In this document: piece by piece, positions 15,085-24,000 of the stretch
Position numbering within the stretch: position 1 is the stretch's first letter
How the letters are laid out: every line of letters begins with the position of its first letter
Assembly (NCBI GenBank): GCA_937876125.1
Contig: CALEHF010000446.1
Coordinates: 1-41,106, forward strand
Length of the DNA: 41,106 nucleotides
Direction of reading: 5' to 3'
Source of the DNA: an uncultured bacterium
Lineage (GTDB): Bacteria > Planctomycetota > UBA8108 > UBA1146
Translations under genes and position numbers: made by a program
Notes under the pieces: model-generated
Seen by the model: only the letters and a program-made list of their open reading frames with translations
Told to the model about the DNA's origin: nothing
Database searches by the model: none

Positions 15085-16428
15085 TCAGGAAGTGGCGGGA
15101 TTTCCAGGGGAGGGGGGTAGAGCGCGGTTCGCAAGACTTCGGGCAGGGACCCCGACCACCGTCTCGCCGGGGGGAATGTCGCTCCCCCGCTTCACCACCG
15201 CACCGGCGCCGGTCTTCGCCCCGGCCCCGATTCGGGCGGGAGCAATAATGATCGTGCCAGATCCGATGAATACGTCGTCCCCGATCTCAGTCGTCGATTT
15301 GCGAACTCCGTCGTAGTTCGCGAGCACTGTTCCGGCCCCGATGTTGACCCGCTCCCCAATAACGCCGTTTCCGAGGTAGGTCAGGTGCTTGGCGCGGGTA
15401 CCGCGACCGATCCGGGTCTTCTTCACCTCGACGTAGTTGCCGATCTTCACGTCGTCCGCGAGCACTGTACCCTCCCGAAGGTGCGCGTGAGGGCCGATCT
15501 CGCACTGCTCACCGACCACGACCCCGCGGCGGATGATGGTCCCCGGGTGAATCAGTGTGTCGGATCCAATCACGACGTCGCACTCGATCCAAGTCTGCTC
15601 CGGGTCGACGACGGTCACACCGGCAAGCTGGTGCTCTTCGACCAGCCGCGCGCGGAGCCGGTTCCCCGCCACACTGAGTTCGCGCCGGTCATTCACTTGT
15701 TGCAGCTGATCCACATCGGCAGCGGCAAGCTCGTGGTGCCGGACAGAACCGCCGGCAGCGGCGATCGGACCGATGATCGGGGGGAAGTAAATCTCGCTCG
15801 GGCCCGGGTCCCCACGCGCGATGCGCGCATCTTCGGAGCGGCACCATTCGTCGAGCGCGGGGCGTAAGGCGGCGAGCTCGACCGCGTACAGCCCGCCATT
15901 GACCGTCGTGATTTTCTTGGCCTCGGCATCGGCATCGGCATCTTCGATGACCTCGAGAACCCGGTCCCCCGCCACTCGCAAACGGCCGTAGCCTGCCGGG
16001 TCCTCACGCACGAGAGACAGAAACGTCATCGCAGCATTCGTCTTCCGGTGAGCTTCGAGGAACAGTGCGAGGGTCTTCGCTTCGAGAAGGGGAAGATCGC
16101 CGTTCACGATGAGGAGAGTGCCGTCTTTCTCTTCGATCGCGCGCAGCGCGCAGGCGACAGCATCACCGGTGCCACGGGGAGGGTCTTGGCGCGCGAAGGA
16201 CACGGGGAAAGTCTCCCCCAGCTCCTTCCTTGTGACGGTCTCGACCCGCTCTGCCTGGTGACCGGTGACCACGACCGCCCGGTCGGCCCCCGCCAAGGCG
16301 AGTGCCCGCAGCGGATGAGCCAGAAGAGGAAGCCCGCCGAGAAGGAACAGGACCTTGGGATCGCGAGAGCGCATGCGAGTTCCGCGGCCGGCGGCGAGAG
16401 CGATTCCGATCACCGGCTGTCGGGCCAC
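15085..16428 (-). CDS. glmU: Bifunctional GlmU: GlcN-1-P acetyltransferase / GlcNAc-1-P uridylyltransferase
   Basis: Makes UDP-GlcNAc for peptidoglycan and lipid A. The N-terminal pyrophosphorylase domain (1-230) shows LAAGRGTRMRS, DPKVL, QDPPRGTGDAV and VNGDLPLL. The C-terminal left-handed beta helix (250-447) shows GPHAHLREGT, KIGNYVEVKK, HLTYLGNGVIGERVNIGAGT and NYDGVRK, the acetyl-CoA and GlcN-1-P sites. At 447 residues it is a full-length GlmU. It supplies the substrate for LpxA in the same window. It follows tRNA-Gln, with a tandem repeat in between. Confidence 0.96.
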   Translation of the reverse strand: MARQPVIGIALAAGRGTRMRSRDPKVLFLLGGLPLLAHPLRALALAGADRAVVVTGHQAERVETVTRKELGETFPVSFARQDPPRGTGDAVACALRAIEEKDGTLLIVNGDLPLLEAKTLALFLEAHRKTNAAMTFLSLVREDPAGYGRLRVAGDRVLEVIEDADADAEAKKITTVNGGLYAVELAALRPALDEWCRSEDARIARGDPGPSEIYFPPIIGPIAAAGGSVRHHELAAADVDQLQQVNDRRELSVAGNRLRARLVEEHQLAGVTVVDPEQTWIECDVVIGSDTLIHPGTIIRRGVVVGEQCEIGPHAHLREGTVLADDVKIGNYVEVKKTRIGRGTRAKHLTYLGNGVIGERVNIGAGTVLANYDGVRKSTTEIGDDVFIGSGTIIIAPARIGAGAKTGAGAVVKRGSDIPPGETVVGVPARSLANRALPPSPGNPATS

Positions 16429-16472
16429 GCGAGACCCCTCTCAGGGAGCAGAAGCTGACTCGGAGCGTGGAT

Positions 16473-16542
16473 CTGCTGCTGTAAGGAAGCTGCTGTAAGG
16501 AAGCTGCTGTAAGGAAGCTGCTGTAAGGAAGCTGCGGTAGGA
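16473..16542. repeat. Five-copy 14-bp tandem repeat between tRNA-Gln and glmU
   Basis: Unit AAGCTGCTGTAAGG: three exact copies (16487, 16501, 16515), a partial copy before and a diverged copy after (AAGCTGCGGTAGGA). The array fills about half of the spacer between the tRNA and glmU. Confidence 0.93.
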
Positions 16543-16568
16543 ATCAGCGGAGACAGCAGAACAAAAAA

Positions 16569-16643
16569 TGGCAACCCGGCGAGGACTCGAACCTCGAATG
16601 GCTGGACCAAAACCAGCTGTGTTGCCAATTACACCACCGGGTT
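16569..16643 (-). tRNA. tRNA-Gln (anticodon TTG), CCA encoded
   Basis: Acceptor AACCCGG pairs with CCGGGTT, the discriminator is G and CCA follows in the DNA. The anticodon stem GCTGG/CCAGC holds TTTTGGT, giving TTG. The T arm is CGAGG/CCTCG. Six T residues follow the CCA on the transcribed strand. Unlike the Glu, Lys and Ala tRNAs in this window it encodes its CCA end. Confidence 0.95.
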
Positions 16644-16733
16644 GCAGACCATCGTTGGTGCGCGCCGCGGTCGGCTCGGCCGTCGATGGCAGATCGCGCG
16701 CGCGAGGACGTGCCCTCTCGTGCGCGGGGTGGG

Positions 16734-16760
16734 ATTCTAGACCGGTCTGCGCCAAGTTCC
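16734..16760 (-). promoter_or_regulatory. Possible promoter of tRNA-Gln
   Basis: TAGAAT (16734-16739, minus strand) is one mismatch from the -10 consensus. Seventeen bases upstream lies only a weak TGGAAC. The start would be about 85 bases before the tRNA. Confidence 0.3.
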
Positions 16761-16812
16761 ACCCCTCTTCGGGGAGAGCTCCACGATTCTTGGCGTCAGG
16801 CGAGTGCCGGGC

Positions 16813-17442
16813 TTACTCCAGAGCGAGAGATCCATGGACCACTGCGTGGATGGTCGGGCTCAAGAACCGCGACCACGTCTCCATCTTCTCGGAGAACAGG
16901 GTGAGGTCCCCCGTCGGAATCCACCGCCCGACCAGGTTCTCGGTTTCGCGGATCACCACCCGCTCGGGCACCTCGATCCGGCAGGCGAGTCCGAAGTGGA
17001 CGCTCCCCACGTCGGTCGAGCGATCGCGGATAAAACCGAGCAACTCCGGAGGATCTGCCTGATCGAGATCGATCACGACCTCCTCTTCGACCTCTCGCCG
17101 AAGTCCACGAATGAGGAGGGGATCCTCTCCAGGGGGCTCCGGATTCACGTGCCCGCCGACGCCGATCGAGGTCTTGCCATGCAAGCGTTTCTCCCCGCCT
17201 TTCTCGAGTCGCTCGAGGAGCAACACCGATCCAGAGCAGGTCAGAGCGACGTAGGGGATGAGCTGTTGGAAGCTGGGATCATCCTCGATCTTGCTCCGGG
17301 TCCGAAACTCGCCGAGGACCTCGAGCCGCCGAGAGACCGCCTGTAGGGAATCATCCGCGGTTCGAAATCCGATCACCTCGCCCAGCGCCGCTTCGAGGGC
17401 GGAGGTCGTGACGCCAAAGACCTGCTCCATTGCATTCCCCAT
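16813..17442 (-). CDS. Nudix-family hydrolase (COG4112-like)
   Basis: About 209 residues from ATG 17442 (ATG 17430 is also possible). The central part has GKTSIGVGGHVNPE followed, after an insertion, by LRREVEEEV, which is the Nudix box with wider spacing than the standard GX5EX7REUXEEXGU. The N-terminal third resembles no domain I know. MutT-like phosphoesterases of the COG4112 type have this layout; the substrate is unknown. The gene is monocistronic or follows the HEAT-repeat gene at 109 bases. Confidence 0.75.
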   Translation of the reverse strand: MGNAMEQVFGVTTSALEAALGEVIGFRTADDSLQAVSRRLEVLGEFRTRSKIEDDPSFQQLIPYVALTCSGSVLLLERLEKGGEKRLHGKTSIGVGGHVNPEPPGEDPLLIRGLRREVEEEVVIDLDQADPPELLGFIRDRSTDVGSVHFGLACRIEVPERVVIRETENLVGRWIPTGDLTLFSEKMETWSRFLSPTIHAVVHGSLALE

Positions 17443-17550
17443 TCTGGCCGGCACAGCCGGGCAGCCGAAGAGTAACGCAGGGCAGCACATGTGGGGAGAG
17501 GAAGCGGAGTGGCGGAGACGAATCGGGACGGCGATGCGCTCTGCACCTCG

Positions 17551-18786
17551 TCAATCGTCAGCGCGGAGAATTGCGGGCTGGATCGCCCCCATCGCGTCAC
17601 TCGAAGGTCCCCCCAGAACTGAATCTTCGAGGGCACCCGCTGCAATCGCGGGAACGGGGCGAGGGAACGCGCGGCCCTCATCGGAGGCGATCAAGAAGGG
17701 CCTCTCCGAGAGGGGCCACCGCCGGAGCGACACCTCGATGTCGCCGAGAAAGTCCTCTCCGCCGTACTGAACGAGGTGCTCGACCGCGAATCGGTAGACG
17801 TCGAGATCAGCGTGATCGAGCAGGTCGAGCAGGTGGTAGGGAAGGTTTTCGCGATCAACTTCTTCAATTCGACGAAGAGCGCGAACTCGCAGGTCCCAAT
17901 GCTCTGATCCGAGCAAAGCTGCGATCGATTCGATGTGGTCCCGGAGGCGCGAGGTCCCGAGAGAGTCGAGCGCAGAGCTCACATGGCGGTACTCACCGGA
18001 ACGCAGGAGAACATCGAGGGCGCCGGAGTCCTCGGGTCGGCCGAACGCGACGAGGGCGAGGATTACTTCGGGGTGCGGCGGAGAGTCTTCGCGAAATCGG
18101 CGCCTGAGGTCGGGAATGATCCGCGGGTCGCCGAGCGACTTCGCTCCGCGCGCAGCGACCGCGATCAGCGGTTCGGTTCGTTCGTTCGTCAAGTCGGTCC
18201 GTACGAGCTCATAGGCCCACTGACGATCGTTTCGGCGGGCGACGTCGTAGATGCTCTCTCGTACTCGGGCGGAAGGATCGGTAGCGCAGTCGCTCACCCG
18301 TAACCGTGCGACGCCGGCGCGAGTTTCGGCGAGATGCTCAACAGCGCGACTGCGCACCCGGGTGTCCGGATGTGCGAGACACGTAGAGAGGGCATCAAGA
18401 AATGCAGAGCCTGTTTGATCCCGAAGCTGGGCGAGCCGACCCTCGAGACGCGGATCGCTCTGTTGGCGAAGGGTGGTCGGCAGAGATGCGAGTTCGTCCA
18501 CGAGGGAGCGGACTCGTTCGAAACGCCAACGAGCCTCAGCCGAGGTGGGACACCACTCGGCGGCGATGCACGACCTCCACCGATCGGCGGACTCGATGAG
18601 CCACAAAGTAGCCGACTCGCGACGGCGCCAATCGGGGTCATCGAGTGAATCAATGGCCTGGATGGTCTCCCCATCGAGAGATCCGATGAGGGCCGAGGTC
18701 CCCAGGGGGTCCTGGCCGTGAACGGCAGCGGTCACCCCGAGGAGCACGAGCCCCAAGTACAGGTTCATGAAGCATTTACGATACAT
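17551..18786 (-). CDS. Secreted HEAT-repeat protein
   Basis: A 411-residue protein with a signal peptide (hydrophobic core MNLYLGLVLLGVTAAVHG, cut after about residue 25). The rest is helical, with repeats such as DTRVRSRAVEHLAET, DPSARVRESIYDVARR, HWDLRVRALRRIEEVD and LDVYRFAVEHLVQYGG, typical HEAT/Armadillo units that bind proteins. There are four cysteines (CIAAEWC near residue 75, then CLAHPD and DCATDP) but no catalytic motif. It probably acts outside the cytoplasmic membrane. The partner is unknown. Divergent from the gene at 18929. Confidence 0.75.
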   Translation of the reverse strand: MYRKCFMNLYLGLVLLGVTAAVHGQDPLGTSALIGSLDGETIQAIDSLDDPDWRRRESATLWLIESADRWRSCIAAEWCPTSAEARWRFERVRSLVDELASLPTTLRQQSDPRLEGRLAQLRDQTGSAFLDALSTCLAHPDTRVRSRAVEHLAETRAGVARLRVSDCATDPSARVRESIYDVARRNDRQWAYELVRTDLTNERTEPLIAVAARGAKSLGDPRIIPDLRRRFREDSPPHPEVILALVAFGRPEDSGALDVLLRSGEYRHVSSALDSLGTSRLRDHIESIAALLGSEHWDLRVRALRRIEEVDRENLPYHLLDLLDHADLDVYRFAVEHLVQYGGEDFLGDIEVSLRRWPLSERPFLIASDEGRAFPRPVPAIAAGALEDSVLGGPSSDAMGAIQPAILRADD

Positions 18787-18928
18787 GGGCAGGATCTTCC
18801 CGGCACAACGGCGGGGGTGTGGGAGAGGAAAAGGTGCCCCGATTGTATCACTCGGCCCCGAAATCGCTGGGCGCGGTTTGCCGGACTGGCCATCTCCGTA
18901 CTACTCTTTGGAGACCGAAAGGATCTCC

Positions 18929-19423
18929 ATGCCGACTCCGACCGAATCAGTGTCGACCGAAGCGCTCGTCGAGGCCTTACGAGCTATGGTGCGAGAAGAA
19001 GTCACCACAGTGGTCCGTGCCTCGATTGATGACGCGGTCTCCGACGCGATCGCCGAAATCCGCGCGACCGTTGCGGAGAGTGCGAACGCCCCATCCGGGG
19101 ATGGCGCGGCCGCGACGCGGGACGAGATCATGGCTCTGGCCCCGGACATCTGTGCGCACCCAGAGTTTCAAACGGAGATCCGCAAACAGCTCGAGGAAGC
19201 CTTCCAGGGAGTCCTACCCGGACTCGTGAAACGCCTGCGTGGCGAGATCGAGAAACGGCTCCAGTCCGGCGACGTCGGTGGCGGGGGTGGTGGCGTAGGC
19301 GGCGCCTCGATCATGGAAGTCGTGCGCTCGAACGAGCTCAAAGAAGTCCTCGAGGAGCGCTTCCGCACCATGCTCACATACCTGCAGCAAGACGTGATTC
19401 CGAGTGCAATCCGCAAAGGCTAG
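18929..19423 (+). CDS. Uncharacterised helical protein
   Basis: A 164-residue protein I do not recognise. It is almost entirely charged helix (VEALRAMVREEVTTVVR; TEIRKQLEEAFQGVLPGL) with an Ala/Asp-rich N-terminal half, then a glycine-rich linker near residue 127-135 and a final helical segment. There is no signal peptide or membrane segment, so it is probably cytoplasmic. ATG 18929 was chosen because AAAGGA precedes it and the protein-like composition begins there. It stands alone on the plus strand between minus-strand genes. Confidence 0.65.
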   Translation: MPTPTESVSTEALVEALRAMVREEVTTVVRASIDDAVSDAIAEIRATVAESANAPSGDGAAATRDEIMALAPDICAHPEFQTEIRKQLEEAFQGVLPGLVKRLRGEIEKRLQSGDVGGGGGGVGGASIMEVVRSNELKEVLEERFRTMLTYLQQDVIPSAIRKG

Positions 19424-19571
19424 ATCTCTCCGCCGGTGATCCGCTCCGCTCGCCGAACCGACTTGCGCCCTCGCAGTGGCTCGTCGTTCGATCCCGCCCG
19501 CATTATCCCTTGGGACATTCCACTGCGCCAAGCTCACAGCTTTCTGATCCTCGCTCCACAGGCTCCTAGGG

Positions 19572-20378
19572 CTAGGCCGAGCCCCACTTCGAGTGCTGGG
19601 CGACTTCTCTCTCGATCGCGTGACGCGCGCCAGCCACCCCGTGACGCCCCCACCCGGGCATGTACGGAACCTCCGCGCAATACGCGCGAAACCGCTCCCC
19701 ATGAATCTTCTCGAACCGACGCTCTTTCCAGATCGGGCCGAAGAAGCAGTACGCGGTGAGAGTCAGCGTCACGAACACGCGATCGATCGTCCACACCGGA
19801 CCGGTCCAAGTGATCGCCGCAAAGGCGAGATAGATCGGCTGTCGACACACCGCAAAAAGTCCAGTGGTCGGCAACGGTCCGTAGTTCGGTTTCTTCCCCT
19901 GAAAGAGAGAGAGCCAGCCGAGAGCGCCGCTTTGAAGCGCGAGGTTCGCATCTGCCATCGACTTGGCGAGCAATCCCCACGAGAGGGCACTTCCGAACCA
20001 ACAAAACGTCCTCAGGCTCCCACTCGCGACGAAGAACGGCTCGCCGATCGGTGACCAGGCCCGAAACAAGAGAATCACCTGCAAACTCGCGAGGATCACA
20101 TAAAGCGTTGGGGCCAGTGTCGCCCGGTAACACGCTGGGGCGAGAAAGCGATTGACCTGACGCGACCCGCCGCCCAGGAGCCAAGAGTGCAAGAGTGGAA
20201 ACTGCACGACGAGGAGCGTGTTCACGAGAATGGCGGCGATGCCATCGAGCCCTCCGCGCCCCTGAGTCATGCCCAGGATCAGCCCCCACGCCATCCACCA
20301 CACCGCGATCGCGAAGAGCCCGTGACATACAAGACCGTAGGAGAGCGCGACGATGCGCCTCTTGAGCGTGTTTAGCAT
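19572..20378 (-). CDS. Membrane methyltransferase, ICMT/PEMT family
   Basis: About 268 residues with five or six membrane segments. The C-terminal part has the family signature: CRQPIYLAFAAI, then KERRFEKIHGERFRAYCAEV and PYMPG, the SAM-binding end found in isoprenylcysteine carboxyl methyltransferase and phospholipid methyltransferases. The ATG at 20378 overlaps the stop of the upstream methyltransferase by seven bases. Membrane methyltransferases of this kind act on lipid-soluble substrates. Beside a type III PKS it most likely O-methylates a phenolic lipid, as proposed for Streptomyces SrsB; that is inference. Confidence 0.82.
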   Translation of the reverse strand: MLNTLKRRIVALSYGLVCHGLFAIAVWWMAWGLILGMTQGRGGLDGIAAILVNTLLVVQFPLLHSWLLGGGSRQVNRFLAPACYRATLAPTLYVILASLQVILLFRAWSPIGEPFFVASGSLRTFCWFGSALSWGLLAKSMADANLALQSGALGWLSLFQGKKPNYGPLPTTGLFAVCRQPIYLAFAAITWTGPVWTIDRVFVTLTLTAYCFFGPIWKERRFEKIHGERFRAYCAEVPYMPGWGRHGVAGARHAIEREVAQHSKWGSA

Positions 20379-21094
20379 CGAGAGTCGTCCTTTCGGTAGA
20401 GGACGCTGTAGGCAACGGCGGTCGAGCGTGCACGCCGAAGGCGAATGGAGCGAGCGCGCAAGCATTGCAGGAGGTCGGGGCTCTCCCCCACGCGCTGGGT
20501 GCGCGCCAGCCCCGAACGAGTGGCAGCGGCGTCGAGCTCTTCTGGAGGGATGAACAATTTGGGGTCGTGTGTGCCTCGCGGGATGAACCCGATACCTTCG
20601 GCGACATGGACCACGAGCATCGTCGCACGCCAAGAACGATCGATCGTGCTCGCGTACAACCACCCCCCTGAACGCAGGACCCGGGCAGCTTCGGCGATCG
20701 CCGCCGCAGGATCCGTGACGTGTTCGAGGACGTCGGCGAGCAACACTGCGTCGAAAGAGGCATCCCGGGCAGGGATCGCCATCAGGTCACCACACACGTA
20801 AGAAGGAGCCCAGTGGCAAGCGCCGGCGTGATCCCGCCCCGCGCGCAGGCTCGGCCCGCTCCGATCCAGACCGATGACACGAGCGCCACGGAGAGCGAGA
20901 GGCTCGGCGAGGAGCCCCCCTCCGCAGCCGAGATCGAGAATCCTGCGTCCGGGGATCTCGCGACCCACCCATTCATCGAGGAGCGCGACGCGCAGACGGT
21001 TGACCCCATGGAGAGATCGAAAGCGCGGCGAACGCTCATCCCACCACTCTGAGCCGTGGCGGTCGTAGATGTCGAGATCGTTGCGCAGCTTCAT
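20372..21094 (-). CDS. SAM-dependent methyltransferase, UbiG-like
   Basis: A 240-residue class I methyltransferase. Motif I is RILDLGCGGGLLAEPLA (about 51-66), the acidic end of strand 2 is VIGLDRS, then DAVLLADVLEHV and LRSGGWLYASTID. The closest well-known relatives by eye are UbiG-type O-methyltransferases of quinone synthesis. The ATG overlaps the stop of the exporter-oxidoreductase gene by four bases (ATGA). It probably methylates a hydroxyl group on the aromatic ring made by the type III PKS. Confidence 0.85.
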   Translation of the reverse strand: MKLRNDLDIYDRHGSEWWDERSPRFRSLHGVNRLRVALLDEWVGREIPGRRILDLGCGGGLLAEPLALRGARVIGLDRSGPSLRAGRDHAGACHWAPSYVCGDLMAIPARDASFDAVLLADVLEHVTDPAAAIAEAARVLRSGGWLYASTIDRSWRATMLVVHVAEGIGFIPRGTHDPKLFIPPEELDAAATRSGLARTQRVGESPDLLQCLRARSIRLRRARSTAVAYSVLYRKDDSRC

Positions 21095-24000
21095 CCGTGC
21101 GCTCCGTTGCCACTCTCCGCCTCAGAGAGTTGACTCGTGCGGCCGGGGCGAGGTCCCCGCCGCGGGAGGACTGCGGGGGCACACAAGAGCCGCAAGAGCG
21201 CTCGCGGCGGGGTGTAGTGGTTGCCAATCGCGCCGAGGAAGATCCGCATTCTCACGGGCGATCGGTCGAGGTACCGTCCGATCGCGTTACACCACGTCGG
21301 CCGTGCGATCACCCCCTGCAACGTGCGGGAAAGCAGCGCCTTCGGCCCGAAGCGTTTTGTCTTTCGACGGGCGAAACGGCGGAGCGCGGCTTCGAGAGCG
21401 ACCTCGTTCCCCGTCTCCAAGAGCTCACTGACTTCCGCGGCGAGGGTCGCACCCGTCCACAGAGCGATGGTGATTCCTTCCCCCGTGAGAGGATCGAGGA
21501 ATCCCCCCGCATCTCCGATCAATGCGGCCCGCCGCCCGATCGCGCGGCGCACGCGATGAGTGACCGGGTACGCCCCACGCACATCGCGAAGCGTGGTCCA
21601 GTCGTATCGTTCTCGCAGACGCGGGGAGCGCGCGACCGCGGCCTCGAGCGCCGCCACCGGTCCGCCATGCTTCTTCAACAAGTCACGGTCGAGACAGATC
21701 GAAACATTGACCTCATTCGGGGAGATCGGGTTCACCCCGACGTAGGAACCATCTTCACCCACGTGCATCTCTCCGCGTCGAGCGTGAATCCCGACCGGAG
21801 TGACGAAACCGCGCACGGAAACTCGTCGAGGACGATCAGCCAGCGTGACGCCGAGCGCCCTCGCCACCGGCGACCGGCGCCCATCGGCCCCGACCAAGAA
21901 CCCGGACTCGATCCAAGTTCCGTCGGCGAGGTGCACCCGCCAGCCACGGTCGATCGACTCGAGTCGAGTGACCCGGACCCCGTACCGAATCTCAGCTCCC
22001 AGAGCTCTCGCGCGCACAGCGAGCGCTTCGATGAGTTTCTGCTTGTCGATAGCGACCCCAAAATGGTGATCCCCATCCCGGGGAAAATCCCCTTCGACCA
22101 CGCGGCCATCCGGCGCGACCAGGACCATACCTTCAATCGGTGCGCACCCCTCGAGAAGGTCGAGCCAGCCGAGGTCGCCAAGGACAGTGACTCCCGAGGG
22201 GCAGAGGTACTCACCGCAGACGTGTCGCTTGGCGCCATCCGAGGCTTCCAGCACGAGGACCGATCGTCCCGCGGCTGCGAGACGCGCGGCGCAGGTCAAC
22301 CCGGCTGTTCCGGCGCCGACGATGATCACTGGGGGCAAGGTGGAGAGACTCTCGGGAGAAATCGCACTCCGACGCTCGGAGGCATGTTGGGTCGCACTGT
22401 CCGACGCCGCCTTCGGCGCACGCTTCGCACTCATCTCCGCTGTGGAGGAGGAGAACCCTTCGACGATCCCCGAGTCACCCGATCCTCCCCGCGTGTCGAT
22501 CTCAGACTTCTCTCTGAGCGCCCACTCGACCAGGGACGGCACGGCATGGAGGTCGAAGAGGAGGGCGAGCGCAATCATGCTGGCGAGGGTCACGCCGAAC
22601 TCTCGGATCGGCAAGAACCCGAACGCGCCGAAGGAGAGAAAGCAGGGGATCAAGATCGCCCCACTCGCGAGGACCGGCTCGAGGGTCGAGCGAATGTATC
22701 GCTCGTCGACTCCGCCGGCCGCGCCCTCATCGCGCCGCCTCTCGAGGGCGTGCACGATATGCAGAGTCGAATCGACGATCATCCCGAGCGCCACACTTGC
22801 CACCATGACCGTCGCGACGTTCAGCGAGAACCCGAGAGCGGCGACGAACCCGAGGCCTCCGAGAACCGGGATGGCATTGGTCAGAAGGAACACCGCGACC
22901 AGTTTGAAACGGCGGCAAGAGAGCCAGAAGATCCCTGCGATGATGAGGGCTGAGAGCGCAAAGCTTTCCCCGAGGACCCGAATCAGCGCTCCCTGGGCAG
23001 AGAGCAGTTCGTGGACCATCCCCTCGTAAGAGAACTGCCACCCCGGTGCAGCACTGGCGAGTGCTTGGTTTAGCCGCTCGATTTCCAACCGCTGTTCATT
23101 CGCGCCGCGGTTCTCGGCAAAGACCGTGATCCGTTCCTGGTCCCCGCCGCCATACGCTTCCTTGAGGGGGTGAGGCAGCGCGGACCAGATCGCCATCGCA
23201 ACGATCGGACTCCCGGGCAGATCTGCGCGACCCCCGATCCGTCGTTGCGCTTCGCGGAGGAGAGAAGATCGCGAAAGGACCCTGACCTCTCCGCCGAGCG
23301 TGTCATGGATGGTGCGAGTGACCCGATCGAGCGCCTCCAGTGATCCTTGTTCACCGGCAGTCGGCGTGGCGACGATCTCGAAGACCGGAGTCCCGAGGAC
23401 CTCGACCTGGAGCGCGCGCACTCGCTCTGCGATCCCCGAGGAGGCCGGGAAATAGGTGAGCGCATCGGTCTCGATCGGGAGAGAACCGACCCCCCAGAGA
23501 CCGAACCCCGCGCAGGCGATGATCCCAACGGCCACCGCGCGCCCTGGCGGGCGATAGAGCGCAGCTCGGACCAGTCGCGAATGGGGCTTCAAGTGCGGCT
23601 CGTCTTCCGACTCCGCGCGCCGGGGCGCAGCGAGGATTGTCCAGAGAAGCGTCGTCCCCGCGGTGACCACCACGAGAAGCGCGGCGAGCACCCCGAACCG
23701 ATGGATCGACTCGATCCCCGAGGTCATCAGAGCTCCGAAACCGACAGTCGTCGTGAGCACCATCAGCCCGATCGGGCGCGCTTTCTCTTCGAGTCCACGC
23801 CCCAGAGATCCGAGGGTCAGGGTCGCAGCGCGCAGATGGAGTGAGAGACCGAGGTTCAGAACGAACATCAGGAGCGGCACGATCGAAGACACCATGTCCA
23901 TCGAACCGTACAGAGACTCGATCAGCGCCAACGAAATCCCGGTGGCGATCAGAGCGGGAAGGTAGACGACGAGTGCGGCGCGCAACTCTCGAGTCAGGAC

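Noticed and set aside
22434..22436. Internal ATG as a separate start for the FAD oxidoreductase
   Set aside because: No usable ribosome-binding site at the right distance and no stop codon for the RND part before it, so one fused protein is the simpler reading.
21097..22953. Plus-strand open frame of 618 residues
   Set aside because: Entirely antisense to the FAD part of the fusion gene, Arg/Pro/Asp-rich composition typical of a shadow frame in high-GC DNA, no recognisable domain.
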